Source: Mucilaginibacter pineti (GTDB lineage: Bacteria > Bacteroidota > Bacteroidia > Sphingobacteriales > Sphingobacteriaceae). Taken from it: a stretch of 64,000 bases of DNA. The number at the start of each line of letters is the position of its first letter. The stretch's first letter is position 1. The stretch lies in the NCBI RefSeq assembly GCF_900101875.1, contig NZ_FNAI01000018.1, positions 62,001 through 126,000 of the forward strand, read 5' to 3'. Positions 1 through 9,249 of this stretch are shown piece by piece. The notes under the pieces were generated by a model. That model was not told the origin of the DNA. It saw only the letters and a list, made by a program, of their open reading frames with translations, and ran no database searches. Position numbers and translations under genes: made by a program.

Positions 1-234
1 TACGACCTCCTTATGCGCGCAATAGAGCATTTACCTGCGCAACGGAAACAAGTTTTCAAGCTGTGCAAGTTTGAGGGTAAGAGCTACCAGGAAGTAGGTG
101 AAATTTTAGGAATCTCACCCAACACCATTCGCAATCAAATCGTTGCAGCCAATAAATCCGTAAAAGAATATTTTCTTTTAAATCATGATGTAGCAATACT
201 TTTTATAGTAACTTCCTTGGCCCACTTGTTATAA
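1..234 (+). CDS. ECF RNA polymerase sigma factor, C-terminal part (FecI-like)
   Basis: The reading frame is open from base 1, so the gene begins before the window and only the last ~77 codons are present. The visible part is sigma-70 region 4: a helix-turn-helix with 'LPAQRKQVFKLCKFEGKSY' followed by 'EVGEILGISPNTIRNQI', which recognises the -35 region. The hydrophobic tail after the HTH is common in Bacteroidota ECF factors. With the FecR gene at 3014 and SusC at 4274 it would normally form a FecI-FecR-TonB-receptor signalling cassette, in which the outer-membrane receptor signals through FecR to release the sigma factor. Unusually, an opposite-strand permease gene separates it from fecR. 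The family call is firm; the specific partner is inferred. Confidence 0.85.
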   Translation, partial: YDLLMRAIEHLPAQRKQVFKLCKFEGKSYQEVGEILGISPNTIRNQIVAANKSVKEYFLLNHDVAILFIVTSLAHLL

Positions 235-380
235 AATGCCCTAAGTATAACTACTGAAATTATTATAAGCAATTTAGCTTGAGGACATTTCCTTTAAAGG
301 CTTAGGCTATTTTGCCTCAATTGCTCGAAGTGATTTCGAATTGTGGATTGTACGCTATTATTTAAAATTAAAATGTAAAA

Positions 381-2744
381 TTATTCAGGCTTTATACTGT
401 CCACCGGATTGGCCCGCGCCGCTTTAATGGATTGAAAGCTTACGGTCAGCACTGCTATGGCGATAGCCGAAGCGCCCGATAGAACAAATGGCTGCCAGCC
501 GATACCTATGCGGTAAGTGAAATCCTGCAGCCATTTATTCATCAAGAGCCAGGATACCGGGACGGCTATGAAGATAGCGATCGCCACCAGTTTGGCAAAA
601 TCCCCGGTTAGCATGCGGGTAATTCCGGCCACGCTGGCTCCTAACACTTTGCGTATACCGATTTCCTTGGCCCGGTTCTCGGCCATATAGGACGCCAGTC
701 CGAATAAGCCTAAGCAGGAAATAAATATTGTCAGCCCGGCGAAGATAGCTGCCAGCTTACCTGTTTGCTGCTGATCATTAAATTTCTGCTGATACTCGCT
801 ATCGACAAAATGGTAGGTAAATGGATAGGCCGGGTTGTATTTCTTAAAAATATCCTCAGCCAGCTGCAGTGCATGCGCAGTACCCGTTTGACCATTCAAG
901 CGGATGACCGTGTTATAGATCCATTTTTTGGTAGCTAAAACGATCATTGGTCCTGTATTCACATAAGGCGACTGGATAATAAAGTCTTTAAAGACACCTA
1001 CAACTTTAATCGGTGATGTGCCATTTTTGATAAAGTTCCCCACCGGATCTTTTAGGCCGAGTTGCTTAACAGCAGTTTCATTAAGCATGCAGGACAAGCT
1101 GTCTGAAGGATAGGAGTTAAAGTCAATGTCACGTCCGTTGGTAAGCGTCAGCCCCATCGTTTTTATAAAATCGCCGGAAGTGCCGAACCTTGAAAAAGAA
1201 ATATTTTGCTGGTCCTTGTTGCTACCGTCTATAGAAAACCCGCCGGAGGTCGCGCCGTCTACCGTCACATCCAAACTGGTCTGACACATCGCTGTAGCCA
1301 CGCCCGAGACGATCAGGTCGTTTTTGATCAGCGCATAATTTTTGCGAATGTCTCCTTCTACCGGGACTTGAACCAAGTGATCGATATCATAACCGGTATC
1401 GCGGTTTTGTGCGTAATCGATCTGCCGGTAGATCACGATAGCTGAAATGACGAGGATGATGGATACTGAAAACTGGAGTACAACCAGCACTTTGCGCGGG
1501 TTAAAGGTTGTATTTGTAGTATGGCTACCTCCTTTTAAAGTCTTTACGGGCCGGAAGGCCGACAGAAAAAAGGCGGGATAACTACCTGCCAGCAAGCCGG
1601 TCAATAATATAAATCCAACGAAAGCAAGCCAGTACACGGGGTTTCCATAACTTATAAAAAGTTGCTTACCTGTCAGTTCGTTGAAAGCCGGTAGACCTAA
1701 CTGGGCGATAAGCAAGGCCAGGAGGCCGGAAATGCTGGTCATTGCCAGTGATTCAGTCAGAAACTGGAAGACTAAGCTGGTCCGAACAGCACCCATCACT
1801 TTGCGCACCCCAACTTCTCTGGCCCGTTTTTGGCTTTGAGCAGTGCTCAGATTCATGAAATTGATACAGGCGATCAGCAGGATTAACGCAGCAATACCTA
1901 GTAAGAGATGAACAACCTCAATGCGGCCGCCCGCAGGCTGACCATTTTCGAACTTGCCGTAAAGATGCATCCTGCTGAACGGATAGAGAAAGACCTCGGT
2001 ATGAGCACTTCCTGTTGGGTCGTGCTGTTTTGCAATTTCTTTGATCTTTTGGTTAAACCGGCCGATATCCGTACCGGGTTGTAGCTGCACATATGTGTAA
2101 TAGCTATTGTTTCCCCAAGAGCCGTCGGTATAAAATTTTTCATTCGCTGCCAGCGATACCAGGTACTCAAAATCGAACTCGGTATTATTCGGCAGGTCTT
2201 TTAATATGCCCGTCACTTTGTACGCTTGCTTATTGTCGATCCGCACCAATTGATTTAAGGGATCGGTGTCCTTGAATATCTTTTTAGCCAATTGCTCGGT
2301 CAGGACAATACTATTGACGTCATCCAGCGCATGAGCCGCATTACCTTGCACCAGCGGGAAACTGAACATAGTCAAAAAAGCCTTGTCCACATCATTCCCC
2401 TTAGCTTTCAGCGAGGCATCCTTGTAATTGAATAACCTGTCAGTCGTCCAATAGATTCTGGCTGAATTTTTCACTTCCGGAAAACCCGCTTTTAATGCTT
2501 GCCCGACCGGCGAAGACGTTACATCAGAGGCGCCTATTCCTTCTTTGCTGATATAGCGGTTCCATACCTTACAGAGCGTTTTATTATTGGAATGGAAAGC
2601 GTCGTAACTGTATTCATTCTGTACCCATAACAAGTTAAGTATAGCGCCGGCCATACCGACAGCAAGACCTGTAATGTTGATGAATGAAAATACCTTTTTT
2701 GATTTTAGGTTTCGAAAGGCGAGCTTGATGTAATTTTTCAGCAT
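381..2744 (-). CDS. FtsX/MacB-type ABC transporter permease
   Basis: A ~787-residue membrane protein with the duplicated architecture of large Bacteroidota FtsX permeases: N-terminal membrane helix, MacB-like periplasmic core, three-helix FtsX domain, second periplasmic core, and a C-terminal FtsX domain. The signature 'RAREVGVRKVMGA' recurs near the C-terminus as 'RAKEIGIRKVLGA', marking the two FtsX repeats. The start is set at 2744 because the family usually begins with MLKNYIKLAFRNL; an upstream in-frame ATG at 2789 adds 15 unlikely residues. No ATPase gene is adjacent, so the nucleotide-binding partner must lie elsewhere. Members act in export or mechanotransmission, often of peptides or antimicrobials; the substrate is unknown. 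It sits between the sigma factor and fecR on the opposite strand. Confidence 0.9.
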   Translation of the reverse strand: MLKNYIKLAFRNLKSKKVFSFINITGLAVGMAGAILNLLWVQNEYSYDAFHSNNKTLCKVWNRYISKEGIGASDVTSSPVGQALKAGFPEVKNSARIYWTTDRLFNYKDASLKAKGNDVDKAFLTMFSFPLVQGNAAHALDDVNSIVLTEQLAKKIFKDTDPLNQLVRIDNKQAYKVTGILKDLPNNTEFDFEYLVSLAANEKFYTDGSWGNNSYYTYVQLQPGTDIGRFNQKIKEIAKQHDPTGSAHTEVFLYPFSRMHLYGKFENGQPAGGRIEVVHLLLGIAALILLIACINFMNLSTAQSQKRAREVGVRKVMGAVRTSLVFQFLTESLAMTSISGLLALLIAQLGLPAFNELTGKQLFISYGNPVYWLAFVGFILLTGLLAGSYPAFFLSAFRPVKTLKGGSHTTNTTFNPRKVLVVLQFSVSIILVISAIVIYRQIDYAQNRDTGYDIDHLVQVPVEGDIRKNYALIKNDLIVSGVATAMCQTSLDVTVDGATSGGFSIDGSNKDQQNISFSRFGTSGDFIKTMGLTLTNGRDIDFNSYPSDSLSCMLNETAVKQLGLKDPVGNFIKNGTSPIKVVGVFKDFIIQSPYVNTGPMIVLATKKWIYNTVIRLNGQTGTAHALQLAEDIFKKYNPAYPFTYHFVDSEYQQKFNDQQQTGKLAAIFAGLTIFISCLGLFGLASYMAENRAKEIGIRKVLGASVAGITRMLTGDFAKLVAIAIFIAVPVSWLLMNKWLQDFTYRIGIGWQPFVLSGASAIAIAVLTVSFQSIKAARANPVDSIKPE

Positions 2745-3013
2745 AAATTCAGTATTGAACCACTCTCTATCTAAAAATATACCATTCATATAATTTACTG
2801 GCTATGAGGTCTTTATAATAAGGCTATTTAAATATGCTGTTCGAAAGCGAACGGTGGATGTGCGAAAATGGAACAATCTTTCTAGCATTTGAGAAGTTAC
2901 CATAGGTGTGAAAAAAGAGTGATTGTGAGCAGGTATATAATAATATAAAATTTAATTATTGTTAATAGTCCTTTTTTATCCTTTATACGGTTTGTTGTTA
3001 AATTACGCCGCTC

Positions 3014-4072
3014 GTGGAAGATCAAGCTTACATAACAACCCTTTTCAATAAATACATCGCTGTTCAATGTTCTCCCGATGAGATCAAAGAACTGTTTAAA
3101 TTACTGAACAAAAAGGAGAATGAAAAACTCTTTAACTTATTGATTGGTAACGAACTCTCTAAGGATACATTGGCACCGCTAAACGCCGAACAGGAAGACA
3201 AGGCTATCATCAATGTAAAATCAGTTCTCCTTAGCGAAATTCGCTCACAGGTCCCCTCAAAGGCTATTAAGATCAAATCCCCTTTTAGATCAAATAATAC
3301 GTGGCTTAAAGTCGCCGCCTTGTGGTTGGTGATCGGATCGGCAACGATGTTTTTGTTATACCGGCATTTTAGTGATCGTTATGATGGTCAGATCAGGCGG
3401 CACACCCGACAATTAGTTACAAAAAACGGCCAGAGAAAATTTATCCAGTTATTTGATGGCACCAAAGTATGGCTTTCTCCTTCCAGTTCCCTGAATTATG
3501 CAGATCAGTTAATTAATAATTTCCGTGAAGTTTCGCTGGATGGGGAAGCCTTTTTTGAAGTAGCCAAGGATAAAAAACATCCTTTTATCATCCATAGTGG
3601 CCGGATGCAGACACAAGTAGTCGGCACCTCTTTCAATGTAAAATCCTACAGCAAACAGAATATTTATAACGTTACCGTAGTTACGGGTATCGTAAGGGTG
3701 TCCATGTTATCAGCCAAAAAGGAGAAGCTGTCTGAAGTGATTTTAAAACCGAAAGAACAGGCCGTTTTTAATAATTTGCAAGCGACATTATCCGACAAAT
3801 CAGTAACAACTTTTGCCCCGGTAGTAAAAAAGCGCGACGGTATTTTAAGTTATGACGGCATCCCTGTGCCGGAAGTCGTCGCGGACTTCAGGCGGTATTA
3901 TAATCAATCTATTGAACTTGAAAACAAGTCGGCAACCTGCCTTTGCTACGGGGAATTTGATACATCGAAGCCGATAGATATTGTACTGAGGCAGTTAGCA
4001 GCGGCCGTCGGCGCGACCGTCCGCCAAACAGACAAGGGATATTTTTTAGAGGGGGGCTGTAGTGACAGATAG
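3014..4072 (+). CDS. FecR-family anti-sigma factor / sigma regulator
   Basis: This 352-residue protein has the standard FecR layout: a cytoplasmic N-terminal domain (about 1-95) that would bind the sigma factor, one membrane helix (about 98-116, 'WLKVAALWLVIGSATMFLLY'), a periplasmic FecR domain with 'GTKVWLSPSSSLNY', 'LDGEAFFEVAKDKKHPFII' and 'VVGTSFNVKSY', and a C-terminal DUF4974 domain. The start is GTG at 3014; no better ATG fits. It lies directly upstream of a SusC with an STN domain, the receptor domain that touches FecR, so it very probably relays receptor occupancy to the sigma factor whose 3' end is at 1-234. Confidence 0.93.
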   Translation: MEDQAYITTLFNKYIAVQCSPDEIKELFKLLNKKENEKLFNLLIGNELSKDTLAPLNAEQEDKAIINVKSVLLSEIRSQVPSKAIKIKSPFRSNNTWLKVAALWLVIGSATMFLLYRHFSDRYDGQIRRHTRQLVTKNGQRKFIQLFDGTKVWLSPSSSLNYADQLINNFREVSLDGEAFFEVAKDKKHPFIIHSGRMQTQVVGTSFNVKSYSKQNIYNVTVVTGIVRVSMLSAKKEKLSEVILKPKEQAVFNNLQATLSDKSVTTFAPVVKKRDGILSYDGIPVPEVVADFRRYYNQSIELENKSATCLCYGEFDTSKPIDIVLRQLAAAVGATVRQTDKGYFLEGGCSDR

Positions 4073-4152
4073 AAGACAAAGTGTAATAAAGGCTGCCGCT
4101 TCAGGTAGTCACTAAACCAAATTTTCAACGAACAAACTTAACTGCAAAAAAA

Positions 4153-4269
4153 ATGAAAAATTGCTTTACGGGAATGGTATTGCCCTTTTTGTGGCTCATT
4201 CGACAATCACCGCCGCCAATCCATCATCTTAAATTATGGATCATTTTCTCACTTAACCCTATTAATTAA
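4153..4269 (+). CDS. Short upstream ORF before susC (38 codons)
   Basis: ATG at 4153 opens a 38-codon frame that stops four bases before the SusC start. It contains 'LIRQSPPPIHHLKLW' and a hydrophobic end. The Pro-rich and hydrophobic pattern resembles the long N-terminal extensions seen on some Sphingobacteriaceae SusC proteins, but here it is in another frame and closed by a stop. It could be a translationally coupled leader peptide or a decayed extension of the receptor gene. Expression cannot be judged from sequence. Confidence 0.3.
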   Translation: MKNCFTGMVLPFLWLIRQSPPPIHHLKLWIIFSLNPIN

Positions 4270-4273
4270 AACT

Positions 4274-7200
4274 ATGCTCAAAAATTTACGCTCCAAATTA
4301 AAATACAGCTCCTTTGTATTGACCGTTGCCTCAACGTGCTTTTTGAACTGTGCCCTGGCAACAGAAATAGCCCGATCACAAGATTTAGATAAGCGCATTT
4401 CAATAGATGTAGAAAAGAAAACATTAAAAGAAACGCTCGACCAAATTTCAAAACAGGCTCACGTTAATATTATATACAGCAATGCCAAAGGCATCCTGAA
4501 AAATCCGGTCACTATCCACGCCAAAGATCAGCAGGTTAGTAAGGTGCTGACTGACTTATTATCGCCGCTCACCCTTACCTATGAAGTTATAGGCGATCAA
4601 ATTGTAGTAAAATTCGATAAAACGAGTTCGCGGTCTCCCTCGCAGGAGCAAACTGAAAAGCACCGTCTTCCTGTAAAAGGTAGAGTTACTAACACTAATG
4701 GTTCACCTTTGCCTGGGGCAACTATTAAAATTAAGAATGGGCCAGCTTTGGCAACAACCGATAGCAACGGTGAATTTGAAATCCACAATGTTGCTGACAG
4801 TACTGTTTTACAAGTCTCTTTTATCGGGTATTTAACCAAAGAGATTGTTATTACAAATACGAATTATCTGACAATTACGCTTGAAAATGGCAGCAATCAG
4901 CTTAATGAGGTGTCTGTAGTTTCTACTGGTTATCAGACTATTCCCAAAGAAAGAGCGACGGGCTCTTTTGCACAACCGATAAAAGCTATGTTCAATGATC
5001 GGGTTTCGACAGATATATTTTCTAAACTTAATGGCATAACAAGTGGGTTAGTATTCAATTCAAATACTACCGCAGCACAAAATGGGCAACTTGACATTAA
5101 CATAAGAGGCAGAAGTACAATCTTTGCAAATGATCAACCGTTAATAGTAATTGACAATTTTCCTTATAATGGTGATATCAATAACATAAATCCAAATGAT
5201 GTTGAGGATGTTACCGTATTAAAAGACGCTGCCGCTGCAAGTATATGGGGCGTTAGAGCGGGCAATGGTGTAATTGTCATTAGAACCAAAAAAGGCAAGT
5301 TAGCTCAACCTCTGAGAATTGGTTTTAATGCAAGCATTACAGCTTTTGATAAACCTAATTTAGCTTACAATCCTAATCAGCTTAATTCCTCATCATATGT
5401 TGATCTTGAAACGTATTTATTTAAACAAGGATATTATGACGCAAATTTAAATGACGTAACTAACTACCCTGTTATTTCGCCTGCTGTTGAATTACTTACG
5501 GCACAACGCAACGGTACAATATCAGCCAGTAGTCTTAACACACAATTAAGCGCTTTAAAAAATTTAAATGTTAATGACCAGATTGGAAAGTACCTATTAC
5601 ATAATGCCAACAACCAACAATATGGTTTAAATTTCTCGGGTGGCTCAAGTAAAGCAACTTACTTTTTTTCCAGTGGATATGATTATAATTTGCCAAGTGC
5701 AAAAGATAATTCATATCAAAGAATTACGCTCAACTCACAAAATACATTTAAACCAATTGCCAATTTAGAAATCAGCGTGGGTTTGAATGTTGTGAAGGGG
5801 CGCAACCAGACAGATAATACACTAAGCAATACTTTAAACCACGTATTTCCATATTCACAAATCGCAGATGCAGGCGGGCAACCACGACCTATATCTTACG
5901 GTTATAGGGATAGCTATGTCCAAGCAGCGCCCAGTAATGGCTTTTTAGACTGGTCTTACAGTCCTTTAAAGGATTTAGGCGCAGCTAATAACATCACAAC
6001 AATTACGGATACCCGGCTCACAAGTGGAATAAAATATACGTTCATTGAGGGATTGAGTGGAGAAATTAAATATCAATATGAAAGAACAAATATCCAAAAT
6101 AGGGACTTCGAAAGTCAGGATACTTATTACACCCGTAATTTAATCAATCAATTCGCCATCCAATCCAACGGTCAGGTGACTGGTTATAATATTCCGTTAG
6201 GCGGGATTTCAGGTTTAGGAAATACAAATATAATTTCCAACAATTTACGTGGTCAGTTAAACTATAACAGGAGTTGGAAGAATAGTACTATAGCGGCCTT
6301 AGTAGGGTATGAGTTTTCACAAGTTAGTTCTGCAAGTAACGGATCGTCATTATACGGTTATAATGACGACAACGCTACATTTGTAAACGTCAATACAACT
6401 ACTTTTTATAATATTAACCCTTCCGGTAATACGACTACAATAAACAATGGAATTAATATTGGCGGCACCTTAGACCGAATACGATCTTCGTTTGCAAACC
6501 TTGCTTATTCCTATAAGGACAAATATACGCTGTCAGGAAGTGCCCGGATAGATGGGTCGAATTATTTTGGTGTTGCGACAAACCAAAAAAGTCTTCCGCT
6601 TTGGTCGGCTGGTGGTAAATGGGATATTAACAAAGAAAATTTCTATAACATAAGCTGGCTGCCAACTTTAGATTTTAGGGCTACGTATGGCTTTAACGGT
6701 AATTTAGACCGATCAGTAACTGGAGTTACAACCTTATTGTATCAAAGCAACGCACTTTACACTAATCTTCCATATGCAACTATATTAAATATAGGTAATC
6801 CTGACTTATCATGGGAAAAAACTGCTATAACAAATTTAGGGATTGATTTCTCGTCAAAGAAAAACATCATATCGGGAAGTTTAGAATTTTATTTTAAGAA
6901 AGAAACTGACGTGTTGGGGTATAAGACATTTCCTAATAACGCAGGCATCCTTTCATTGGAAGGAAATTACTCTGATATGAGCGGACACGGATTTGATGTA
7001 ACGCTTACATCGCAAAATCTTTCTGGCAGACTTAAATGGTCAACAACTGTTTTGGTTAGCCACGCGACCGATAAGGTCACTCGTTATGACCTTGCACCTC
7101 TTGCTTCACAACTTGTTGGTGCTGACGGAAATGGAACTGTCGCCGTTCCCAATCTGGGAAAACCAGTATTTGGTTTATATAGTTACAAATATGTGGGATT

Positions 7201-7825
7201 GAACCCTTCTACAGGTAATCCTATTGGCTATGTAAATGGGGTGAAAAGTGAAGATTATGATGCTATTATTAACAATTCATCAGTAAGCGACCTTGTATAT
7301 TTTGGGCCTGCACGACCTACTTACTTTGGTGGTTTAAATAATCACTTCTCCTACAAAGGCTTCGATCTAAATGTTCAGATCAATTATAAATTAGGCTACT
7401 ATTTCAGAAAGCCAACAACTAATTATTCCCAAATAATATCTAATGGGAGTGCCTATCTAATTGTGAACCAGGACTACAATAAGAGGTGGATGAAATCTGG
7501 TGATGAAAAAACGACAAATATTCCATCGTTGATTTATCCTTTTTCGAGCACACGTGACCAGTTCTATCAGGGTTCTGATATCAATGTGGAGAAAGGTGAT
7601 CATATCCGGCTTCAGGATATTAGTTTGAGTTACAACTTTAACCGATCAGTTTATCCAAAGCTACCATTCTCAAATTTGCAACTATTCATGTATGCTAATA
7701 ACATCGGCATCTTATGGAAAGCCAATCAAAGTGGTCTTGATCCAGATGCTGTACCCGGTGGAAATGACAGAACTACAACCCCTAATCCGCGTTCGATTGC
7801 TTTTGGTATAAAAGGCAATTTTTAG
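4274..7825 (+). CDS. SusC/RagA-family TonB-dependent outer-membrane receptor with STN domain
   Basis: An 1183-residue TonB-linked porin. In order: Sec signal peptide (about 1-29, ending ALA), STN domain (about 45-115) used for signalling to FecR, a carboxypeptidase-regulatory-like Ig fold (from 'VKGRVTNTNGSPLPGA'), the plug domain with 'IRGRSTIFANDQPLIVID' and 'VLKDAAAASIWGVRAGNGV', then a ~900-residue 22-strand barrel ending in a typical Phe terminus (KGNF). SusC forms the channel closed by the SusD lid encoded next. The STN domain plus the upstream FecR mark it as a transducing receptor that induces its own locus. Cargo may be glycan or peptide; no glycoside hydrolase or peptidase is adjacent to decide. 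Confidence 0.95.
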   Translation: MLKNLRSKLKYSSFVLTVASTCFLNCALATEIARSQDLDKRISIDVEKKTLKETLDQISKQAHVNIIYSNAKGILKNPVTIHAKDQQVSKVLTDLLSPLTLTYEVIGDQIVVKFDKTSSRSPSQEQTEKHRLPVKGRVTNTNGSPLPGATIKIKNGPALATTDSNGEFEIHNVADSTVLQVSFIGYLTKEIVITNTNYLTITLENGSNQLNEVSVVSTGYQTIPKERATGSFAQPIKAMFNDRVSTDIFSKLNGITSGLVFNSNTTAAQNGQLDINIRGRSTIFANDQPLIVIDNFPYNGDINNINPNDVEDVTVLKDAAAASIWGVRAGNGVIVIRTKKGKLAQPLRIGFNASITAFDKPNLAYNPNQLNSSSYVDLETYLFKQGYYDANLNDVTNYPVISPAVELLTAQRNGTISASSLNTQLSALKNLNVNDQIGKYLLHNANNQQYGLNFSGGSSKATYFFSSGYDYNLPSAKDNSYQRITLNSQNTFKPIANLEISVGLNVVKGRNQTDNTLSNTLNHVFPYSQIADAGGQPRPISYGYRDSYVQAAPSNGFLDWSYSPLKDLGAANNITTITDTRLTSGIKYTFIEGLSGEIKYQYERTNIQNRDFESQDTYYTRNLINQFAIQSNGQVTGYNIPLGGISGLGNTNIISNNLRGQLNYNRSWKNSTIAALVGYEFSQVSSASNGSSLYGYNDDNATFVNVNTTTFYNINPSGNTTTINNGINIGGTLDRIRSSFANLAYSYKDKYTLSGSARIDGSNYFGVATNQKSLPLWSAGGKWDINKENFYNISWLPTLDFRATYGFNGNLDRSVTGVTTLLYQSNALYTNLPYATILNIGNPDLSWEKTAITNLGIDFSSKKNIISGSLEFYFKKETDVLGYKTFPNNAGILSLEGNYSDMSGHGFDVTLTSQNLSGRLKWSTTVLVSHATDKVTRYDLAPLASQLVGADGNGTVAVPNLGKPVFGLYSYKYVGLNPSTGNPIGYVNGVKSEDYDAIINNSSVSDLVYFGPARPTYFGGLNNHFSYKGFDLNVQINYKLGYYFRKPTTNYSQIISNGSAYLIVNQDYNKRWMKSGDEKTTNIPSLIYPFSSTRDQFYQGSDINVEKGDHIRLQDISLSYNFNRSVYPKLPFSNLQLFMYANNIGILWKANQSGLDPDAVPGGNDRTTTPNPRSIAFGIKGNF

Positions 7826-7868
7826 TTATCAATTTAAGAAATGTAAAAACAATCACTTTAGAAAAATT

Positions 7869-9239
7869 ATGAAAAAATTAAAAATATATGTTTGGTACAT
7901 CATTCTTATTTCAATGGCCTGTTTCAATTCTTGTAAGAAGGATTGGCTTGATGCCAAACCTAACAAGGCTCTTGTCGTACCCACTTCTATTGCTGATTAT
8001 CAGACGTTGTTAGATAATGTAACACAAATGAATGCCAACGCACCTGGATTAGGTGTGGTTAGCGACGACAACTTTCGACTTACCGACGCCACTTATCTTG
8101 GAATAAGTGAGCAAGAAAGGAATGCTTATATATGGGGGCCGACGGAAAACTTTTATGGTAGTGATGGTAATGGAGACTGGTATTATGCCTATTCAAGAAT
8201 TTTGGATGATAATGTTGTTTTAGATGGCATTAAATCCTTAACGGTTAATTCCGGCTCGCAAACTGCATTTAACAATGTAAACGGTTCGGCATTATTTTAC
8301 CGGAGCCTCGACTTGTACAATCTTGCTCAAGAGTTTTGCAAGCCATATCAAAATCCATCTGCCGGAACGGATTTAGGATTGCCCTTGAGGTTGTATTCAA
8401 ACGTTAATTTGAGCGTTAAACAATCTTCCGTTAAGCAAACCTATGATCAGTTAATTGGTGATTTATTAAAGGCTGCGCCATTATTGCCTGTTACTCCCTT
8501 GTATCCTACACGACCGTCTAAAACAGCAGTTTATGCGTTATTGTCACGAGTGTATTTAGCACAAGAAAATTATACCAAAGCGTTGGCGTATGCCGATTCC
8601 AGCTTGCAACTACAAAATACTTTGATAGATTTTAATCAGTTAACAAAAGCTGCAAGCAATCCAATAACTCGATTTAATAAAGAAGTGATTTTTCATTATA
8701 CATTATCTGGTTATTTGGCCTTTAGAACAAACAGATTAATTGTTGATAATCAGTTATACCAATCATTCAACTCAAATGATTTAAGGAAATCAATTTATTT
8801 CACAACAGTATCAGGAAATATTTCATTTAAGGGAAGTTATAATGGCAACCTTAGCTTTTTTGGGGGGTTAGCGACTGATGAAATGTATTTAAACCGAGCC
8901 GAATGTTATGCCCGAACCGGCAATTCACTTGCTGCAATGAACGATTTGAATGCCTTGTTAAAAACACGATGGCAGACAGGTACCTATACCAATATGACGG
9001 CAGCAAATGCTAATGCTGCTTTATCACTAATCTTAACGGAACGAAGGAAAGAACTATGTTTTCGAGCCATTAGGTGGACTGATTTGAGGCGGCTCAACCA
9101 CGATTCACGGTTCCAAGTTACAATATCTCGAACTGTGAATGGGCAAAACTATACACTGCCTGTAAATTCTCCAAGATATGTGTTGCCTTTAGATGAAAAA
9201 GAAATTGTGACAGGTGGATTAATTCAAAATCAACGCTAA
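7869..9239 (+). CDS. SusD/RagB-family surface lipoprotein
   Basis: A 456-residue lipoprotein with a type II signal peptide; the lipobox is FNSC with the lipidated cysteine at residue 22, followed by KK. The N-terminal half carries the TPR-like helical repeats of SusD, including 'ALLSRVYLAQENYTKALAYADS', and the C-terminal 'LTERRKELCFRAIRWTDLRRL' is a family hallmark. It starts 43 bases after susC and forms the lid of the SusC channel on the cell surface. At 456 residues it is shorter than many SusD proteins (500-600), like the members found in small SusCD loci paired with TlpA-like proteins rather than polysaccharide loci. Confidence 0.93.
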   Translation: MKKLKIYVWYIILISMACFNSCKKDWLDAKPNKALVVPTSIADYQTLLDNVTQMNANAPGLGVVSDDNFRLTDATYLGISEQERNAYIWGPTENFYGSDGNGDWYYAYSRILDDNVVLDGIKSLTVNSGSQTAFNNVNGSALFYRSLDLYNLAQEFCKPYQNPSAGTDLGLPLRLYSNVNLSVKQSSVKQTYDQLIGDLLKAAPLLPVTPLYPTRPSKTAVYALLSRVYLAQENYTKALAYADSSLQLQNTLIDFNQLTKAASNPITRFNKEVIFHYTLSGYLAFRTNRLIVDNQLYQSFNSNDLRKSIYFTTVSGNISFKGSYNGNLSFFGGLATDEMYLNRAECYARTGNSLAAMNDLNALLKTRWQTGTYTNMTAANANAALSLILTERRKELCFRAIRWTDLRRLNHDSRFQVTISRTVNGQNYTLPVNSPRYVLPLDEKEIVTGGLIQNQR

Positions 9240-9249
9240 TAATTAAGTG

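Noticed and set aside
235..380. Possible hairpin between sigma factor and permease genes
   Set aside because: Only short interrupted pairing (AGCAATT/AATTGCT) without a T-run in the right place.
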